Of a stretch of 64,000 nucleotides of DNA, positions 60,620-64,000 are shown piece by piece. Under the pieces are notes generated by a model. It was not told the DNA's origin. It did not search any database and was given only the letters and a program-made list of their open reading frames with translations. The position numbers and the translations under genes were made by a program. Origin of the DNA: Candidatus Aenigmatarchaeota archaeon (GTDB lineage: Archaea; Aenigmatarchaeota; Aenigmatarchaeia; GW2011-AR5); NCBI GenBank assembly GCA_016198685.1, contig JACQID010000008.1:1-64000 (forward strand), given 5' to 3'. The first letter of the stretch is position 1; each line of letters opens with the position of its first letter.

Positions 60620-61282
60620 ATGCAGGAAGAGATATTCTTTGGCAACGGCCGCGGCGAGAAGCTGGCAGGCGTTGTGCACTACCGAAAGGAAATTTCTAGC
60701 GCCGTGATATTATGCCACGGTTTCAGAAGTTCAAAAGAAAACAAAGCCGCGTGGGCCGAAAGGCTTTCCGATAATTTTGTAGTCCTGCGTTTTGATTTGA
60801 GCGGCCATGGCGAAAGCGACGGTGAATTGAAGGACATAACTATTACCCGTCTTCTTGCCGATATGAATGCCGCGATTGATTTCATGATTGCTCGCGGAGC
60901 AAAAACTATAGGCCTTGCCGGGCATAGTCTTGGCGGCTCGCTTTCCATTCTTGCTTCAGAGCGCGCAAAAGCAATATGCTCTTTGGCCGGCGCGACGGAC
61001 TTCGGCACGCGCAACCTGAACAGATTCGGGCTGCTGCATTTTGATCAGGACGCGAAAAAGTATGATTTTTACAGAACCCTGAAAAAAAGCAAGACGCCCG
61101 CGCTTTTCATTCATGGGGACCGCGATGAAGTCGTGCCTTTGTGGCATTCCGAAAAAGGCATACAAGCCGCTACAGAGGGCAGCAGAATGGAAATAATAAG
61201 AGGAATGGATCATTCCTATGCCGGACATTACGATAAAATAATTTCGCTCAGCGAAGCGTGGTTCAAAGAACGTTTAGGCTAA
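60620..61282 (+). CDS. Alpha/beta hydrolase (S33/lysophospholipase-like), 220 aa
   Basis: Alpha/beta hydrolase fold: oxyanion region AVILCHGFRSSKENK, nucleophile Ser in GLAGHSLGGSLSI, Asp in IHGDRDEVVPLW and His in IRGMDHSYAGH. It is a cytoplasmic esterase or thioesterase-like enzyme of unknown substrate. The ATG directly abuts the idi TGA, so it is in the isoprenoid operon. Its end overlaps rps17e by 9 bp, tail to tail. Confidence 0.88.
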   Translation: MQEEIFFGNGRGEKLAGVVHYRKEISSAVILCHGFRSSKENKAAWAERLSDNFVVLRFDLSGHGESDGELKDITITRLLADMNAAIDFMIARGAKTIGLAGHSLGGSLSILASERAKAICSLAGATDFGTRNLNRFGLLHFDQDAKKYDFYRTLKKSKTPALFIHGDRDEVVPLWHSEKGIQAATEGSRMEIIRGMDHSYAGHYDKIISLSEAWFKERLG

Positions 61283-61480
61283 AGTGGCGCGTCTTGTGAT
61301 TATCTTTTTCATTGTGGTGACTTCGCCCGCCAGCTTGTTCATAGTTTCCTTGCTGACTTCCATTTTTAACTCCTTGAGTGCTGTCTTGTTAGCCGCAAAG
61401 TCATGGCCAAACTTTTCGCCGTGCTTCTCCATGAGAAGGTGCGCTGCCCTCTTTATGTCAGTAGTCTTTATGCTGCCCAT
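61274..61480 (-). CDS. rps17e: Ribosomal protein S17e
   Basis: Small-subunit protein shared by archaea and eukaryotes. The order MGSIKTTDIKRAAHLLMEKH, then KFGHDFAANKTALKEL, then SKETMNKLAGEVTTMKK matches S17e. Length is 68 aa from the ATG at 61480, with AAGGTGAC upstream; a longer in-frame start adds residues outside the family. Confidence 0.9.
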   Translation of the reverse strand: MGSIKTTDIKRAAHLLMEKHGEKFGHDFAANKTALKELKMEVSKETMNKLAGEVTTMKKIITRRATLA

Positions 61481-61539
61481 GTAGTCACCTTCATAGATTT
61501 TTCGCAAAGGGTTAAATAGCTTGTGAAAGCCTAAATATC

Positions 61540-62481
61540 ATGAAAAAAGCGTTTCTATCCCGCATGCCTGCAGGGATTTTCATATTTGACGAGGCTCAAA
61601 AGCTCCTGGAAGCCCGTTTTTTCTCCAAAAATCCGGTTGAAGCGGCTGAAGAATATGAAAAACCTCTAACTTTAGCAGGTTATGAAATAAGGCCGGACGA
61701 CAGCCTGGGAAGGGCATTGGCCAGAAAAATATCGGTGGAAAAGGGCCATTTTTCTTCGGACCATGAGTATACTGAATTCTTGTCCGGTTTTGCTGCGGCA
61801 TTTTCGCTTAAGAAGCTCGAAGGGTCGGTAGGCAAAGACAAGCTGCTTCAGCAGAGCATGAACGCTTTGCTTGAGCTGGAAGACATGGAAAGCATGCTCG
61901 GTACGCGGTTGAAAGAATGGTTCACTCTGCATTATCCTGAAGAGCGCTCTCAGGGCAAAGAGCTCGGCAAGAAAGTTGCTGAATTTGGCAAAAGAGAAAA
62001 CTTTCCGGGGTTTGCGGGATCTACAGGGGTTGCAATGGATTCTATTGATGAAGCCGCAGCACGGAAATACGCGTCACTCTTTCTTGCAACTTCTGACTGT
62101 AGAAGAGATACAGAAGCTTATATCAGAAATCTTGCCGAGAAAGTCATGCCAACTACATCTACTATAGTTAATCCGATGCTGGCAGCCCGATTGCTCGCGC
62201 ATGCAGGCTCATTGGAGAAGCTCTCGAGAATGGCTGCATCCAGCATCCAATTGCTTGGCGCGGAAAAAGCTTTGTTCAGGCATATCAAGAATCAGGGCAA
62301 ATCGCCAAAGTACGGCATAATATTCATGGATCCAAGGATACAATCCGCCCCGCCGGAAACAAAGGGCAAAGTCGCGCGCGCGATAGCCGCCAAAATAATG
62401 GTGGCTGTAAAAATAGACTTCTTTTCGCGCAGAAAAGATGAGACTTTAGCAAAACAACTGGAAAAGGAGCTGGCAGCATGA
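61540..62481 (+). CDS. nop5: Nop5/Nop58 C/D RNP core protein
   Basis: Scaffold of the box C/D snoRNP that guides 2'-O-methylation. The N-terminal domain (about residues 1-90) contacts fibrillarin, a coiled coil follows, and the C-terminal Nop domain is clear: NPMLAARLLAHAGSLEKLSR, SSIQLLGAEKALFRH and YGIIFMDPRI. Length is 313 aa, short for the family because the usual Lys-rich tail is missing. It is coupled to the HAD gene by ATGA. Confidence 0.94.
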   Translation: MKKAFLSRMPAGIFIFDEAQKLLEARFFSKNPVEAAEEYEKPLTLAGYEIRPDDSLGRALARKISVEKGHFSSDHEYTEFLSGFAAAFSLKKLEGSVGKDKLLQQSMNALLELEDMESMLGTRLKEWFTLHYPEERSQGKELGKKVAEFGKRENFPGFAGSTGVAMDSIDEAAARKYASLFLATSDCRRDTEAYIRNLAEKVMPTTSTIVNPMLAARLLAHAGSLEKLSRMAASSIQLLGAEKALFRHIKNQGKSPKYGIIFMDPRIQSAPPETKGKVARAIAAKIMVAVKIDFFSRRKDETLAKQLEKELAA

Positions 62482-63173
62482 AAGCTGCATTTTTTGACAT
62501 GGACGGCGTTTTGAGCCGCGGGCATTACATGTTCAAGATATGGAGATATTTCTATGGCCAGGGTTATATGTCGCGGGAGAACCTCAAATCATTACTTTCT
62601 GTTGTCAATTCGTACCTCTTGAGAAAGATAGATTATCGTGAGTTTACGAAGAAAACAATAGAAATAGCGGCATTATGCGTAGCCGGTTGCGAAAGGCAGT
62701 TAATACAAAATTCAATCGATGATTTTTTGCGGAAGAAAGGTCTGTCTCTGTTCCCATACAGCGTAGATCTGATACGCTTGTTTAAGAATAACGGTTACAG
62801 AACGATTATAATATCAGGTTCTACAATCGAGCTCCTGCAAGCATACAACAGGCACATAGGCGCTGATGAAATCCACGGCACGATATTTGAAACTATGGAC
62901 GGAATATTCACGGGCAAGGTTGACATGAATATGTCATTGAAGGAATCGAAGCAGAGTGCCATGGATTCTTTGAAAGGCATAGACATGGAGAAATCTTTCG
63001 GCTTTGGCGACACTGACCAGGACATAGCCATGCTTGAAAAAGTCGGGCATCCTGTGGCTCTTAATCCGACAAAACCGCTCAAGAAGATCGCTACTGCCCG
63101 CGATTGGACAATTCTCACAAAGAAGGACGATGTAGTGACGCAAGTCGCGCAGATGATGGAGGGGCATTTATGA
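62478..63173 (+). CDS. HAD-family phosphatase, SerB-like
   Basis: HAD motifs in order: motif I FFDMDGVLSRG (Asp nucleophile and acid), motif II IIISGST, motif III Lys around KESK, and motif IV GFGDTDQDIAML. A helical cap lies between (about residues 20-85). Length is 231 aa. It resembles phosphoserine phosphatases, but substrate is not provable. It is embedded between nop5 and fibrillarin with ATGA overlaps on both sides. Confidence 0.88.
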   Translation: MKAAFFDMDGVLSRGHYMFKIWRYFYGQGYMSRENLKSLLSVVNSYLLRKIDYREFTKKTIEIAALCVAGCERQLIQNSIDDFLRKKGLSLFPYSVDLIRLFKNNGYRTIIISGSTIELLQAYNRHIGADEIHGTIFETMDGIFTGKVDMNMSLKESKQSAMDSLKGIDMEKSFGFGDTDQDIAMLEKVGHPVALNPTKPLKKIATARDWTILTKKDDVVTQVAQMMEGHL

Positions 63174-63820
63174 ACGAAATATTCCCAGGGGTCTTCCGCG
63201 ACGGAAAGAAGCTATACACGATTAATTTTGCTCCCGGCAGGAAAGTTTACGGCGAAAAATTGATAAAAAAAGACGTTGAGTTCAGGGAATGGACACCTGA
63301 AAGAAGCAAGCTCGGCGCTGCAATAGCAAACCGCATGAAAGTCATGCCAATAGGCATTCAGAGCTCAGTTTTATATCTGGGGGCGTCAACAGGCACGACC
63401 GTTTCTCATGTCAGCGACATAGCACGCAACGGCATTGTGTATGCTCTTGAATTTGCCGAGCGCGTCTTCAGACCCCTTCTGGAATTGCAGAAGTTCAGGA
63501 AGAATATCGCGCCTATTCTTGCTGATGCACGAAAGCCAGAAACATACTCTTGGATCGAGACATGCGATGTCGTCTTCGCAGACGTGGCACAGCCTGACGA
63601 AACGGAAATCGCGATAAGGAACGCAAAAATATTTCTCAAGAAGGGCGGCTATGTGATGGTTTCAATCAAATCGCAAAGCATAGACGTGACAAAGAACCCA
63701 AAGGATGTTTACCGGGAGGAGGCCTCAAAGCTTGAAAAAGCGGGCTTCTCTGTCGAAGAAACTGTCAATTTGGAACCGTACGAAGACAAACACGCGCTTA
63801 TCGTAGCGAAGTATCTCTGA
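63170..63820 (+). CDS. flpA: Fibrillarin-like rRNA/tRNA 2'-O-methyltransferase
   Basis: Methyltransferase of the box C/D RNP. The N-terminal strand domain (FPGVFRDGKKLYTINFAPGR) precedes the SAM-binding Rossmann fold (VLYLGASTGTTVSHVSDIAR), DVVFADVAQPDE and the conserved VMVSIKSQSID. Length is 216 aa from ATG 63170, with GGAGGGG before it. Works with Nop5 encoded two genes upstream. Confidence 0.96.
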   Translation: MNEIFPGVFRDGKKLYTINFAPGRKVYGEKLIKKDVEFREWTPERSKLGAAIANRMKVMPIGIQSSVLYLGASTGTTVSHVSDIARNGIVYALEFAERVFRPLLELQKFRKNIAPILADARKPETYSWIETCDVVFADVAQPDETEIAIRNAKIFLKKGGYVMVSIKSQSIDVTKNPKDVYREEASKLEKAGFSVEETVNLEPYEDKHALIVAKYL

Positions 63821-63857
63821 CTGAGAACAAGCAATGGCATGAAAGATACGTATGCGA

Positions 63858-64000
63858 TTATTTCTTCATCGCAGCAATGAGGCGTTCCTTGAATTCGTTC
63901 CATTCTTTCTCTGCAACAGTAGCGCCGGCCGCCGCAGGATGGCCTCCTGCCGAAGCTTTGAGACCGCGGGCCGCCTTCTTCATGGTAGATGCGACATCAA
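63858..64000 (-). CDS. DHH-family phosphoesterase, C-terminal end (partial)
   Basis: Only the last 47 codons are in the window. They contain the DHHA1 nucleic-acid-binding signature GLKASAGGHPAAAGATV, followed by a helical tail (EWNEFKERLIAAMKK). This is the end of a RecJ-like or GAN-like DHH phosphoesterase. The catalytic DHH part lies beyond the window edge. Confidence 0.8.
   Translation of the reverse strand, partial: DVASTMKKAARGLKASAGGHPAAAGATVAEKEWNEFKERLIAAMKK

Noticed and set aside
1-64000. CRISPR array, rRNA genes, insertion sequences, origin of replication
   Set aside because: No regularly spaced repeats, rRNA-like stretches, transposase frames or origin-type repeat clusters with Orc1/Cdc6 were seen.

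Overview
The window is a stretch of archaeal chromosome. It carries archaeal-type AlaRS, LeuRS, PheRS and GlyRS, the ribosomal stalk cluster L11/L1/L10/P1, Spt5 and SecE, topoisomerase VI, a thermosome, NMD3, aIF1A, Nop5/fibrillarin, S17e, UMP kinase, tRNA introns with bulge-helix-bulge (BHB) borders, and TATA boxes about 25 bp before leaderless starts. Genes are tightly packed, often with ATGA overlaps. Short divergent proteins, many small genes and several odd tRNA introns suggest a DPANN lineage, most likely Micrarchaeota-like. That placement is an inference from style and gene content, not from a search.

Layout. 1-2.6 kb: accessory genes, including a secreted protein and one copy of a 57-bp repeat. 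2.7-7.5 kb: intron-containing tRNA-Gln, a PspC protein, carB-carA. 7.6-13.7 kb: accessory island (DUF4256 protein, membrane proteins, alaS, vapBC, second copy of the repeat, a frameshifted gene). 13.8-18.6 kb: ftsZ - frameshifted small gene - secE - spt5 - L11 - membrane coiled-coil gene - L1 - L10 - P1, all on the minus strand. 18.7-26.4 kb: zinc-ribbon microprotein, FKBP, leuS, apgM-eno, a decayed HNH nuclease and tRNA-Arg. 26.4-29.3 kb: aspartokinase divergent from an Lrp/AsnC regulator around a perfect palindrome, then a MinD-like ATPase. 29.3-37.8 kb: pheST, glyS, a CBS protein, a tRNA-splicing endonuclease subunit, a cysteine-spaced coiled-coil protein, tRNA-Phe and intron-containing tRNA-Asn. 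37.9-50.1 kb: a long minus-strand run with a type IV pilus-like assembly locus, NMD3, aIF1A, a KH protein, top6B with an intein, and top6A. 50.2-53.9 kb: thermosome, tRNA-Ile(UAU) with two introns, a Lys-rich peptide and UMP kinase. 54.2-61.3 kb: intron-containing tRNA-Val, then a classical (bacterial/eukaryotic-type) mevalonate cluster with ppsA inside it. 61.3-64 kb: S17e, Nop5, a HAD phosphatase, fibrillarin and the end of a DHH phosphoesterase.

Two themes stand out. First, four of the six tRNA genes are interrupted, three of them in the D-loop and one twice. The only splicing endonuclease subunit seen here keeps the catalytic Tyr and His but appears to have Ala in place of the catalytic Lys. 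Second, isoprenoid precursors seem to be made by mevalonate kinase, phosphomevalonate kinase, diphosphomevalonate decarboxylase and type I IPP isomerase, a set uncommon among archaea, with a Nudix hydrolase embedded in the operon.

Three loci (13388-13682, 17245-17470, 25884-26268) read as proteins only if one or two frameshifts are allowed. Several palindromes lie over promoters (27855, 51875, 53099) and are likely operators. No rRNA, CRISPR array, insertion sequence or replication origin was recognised.
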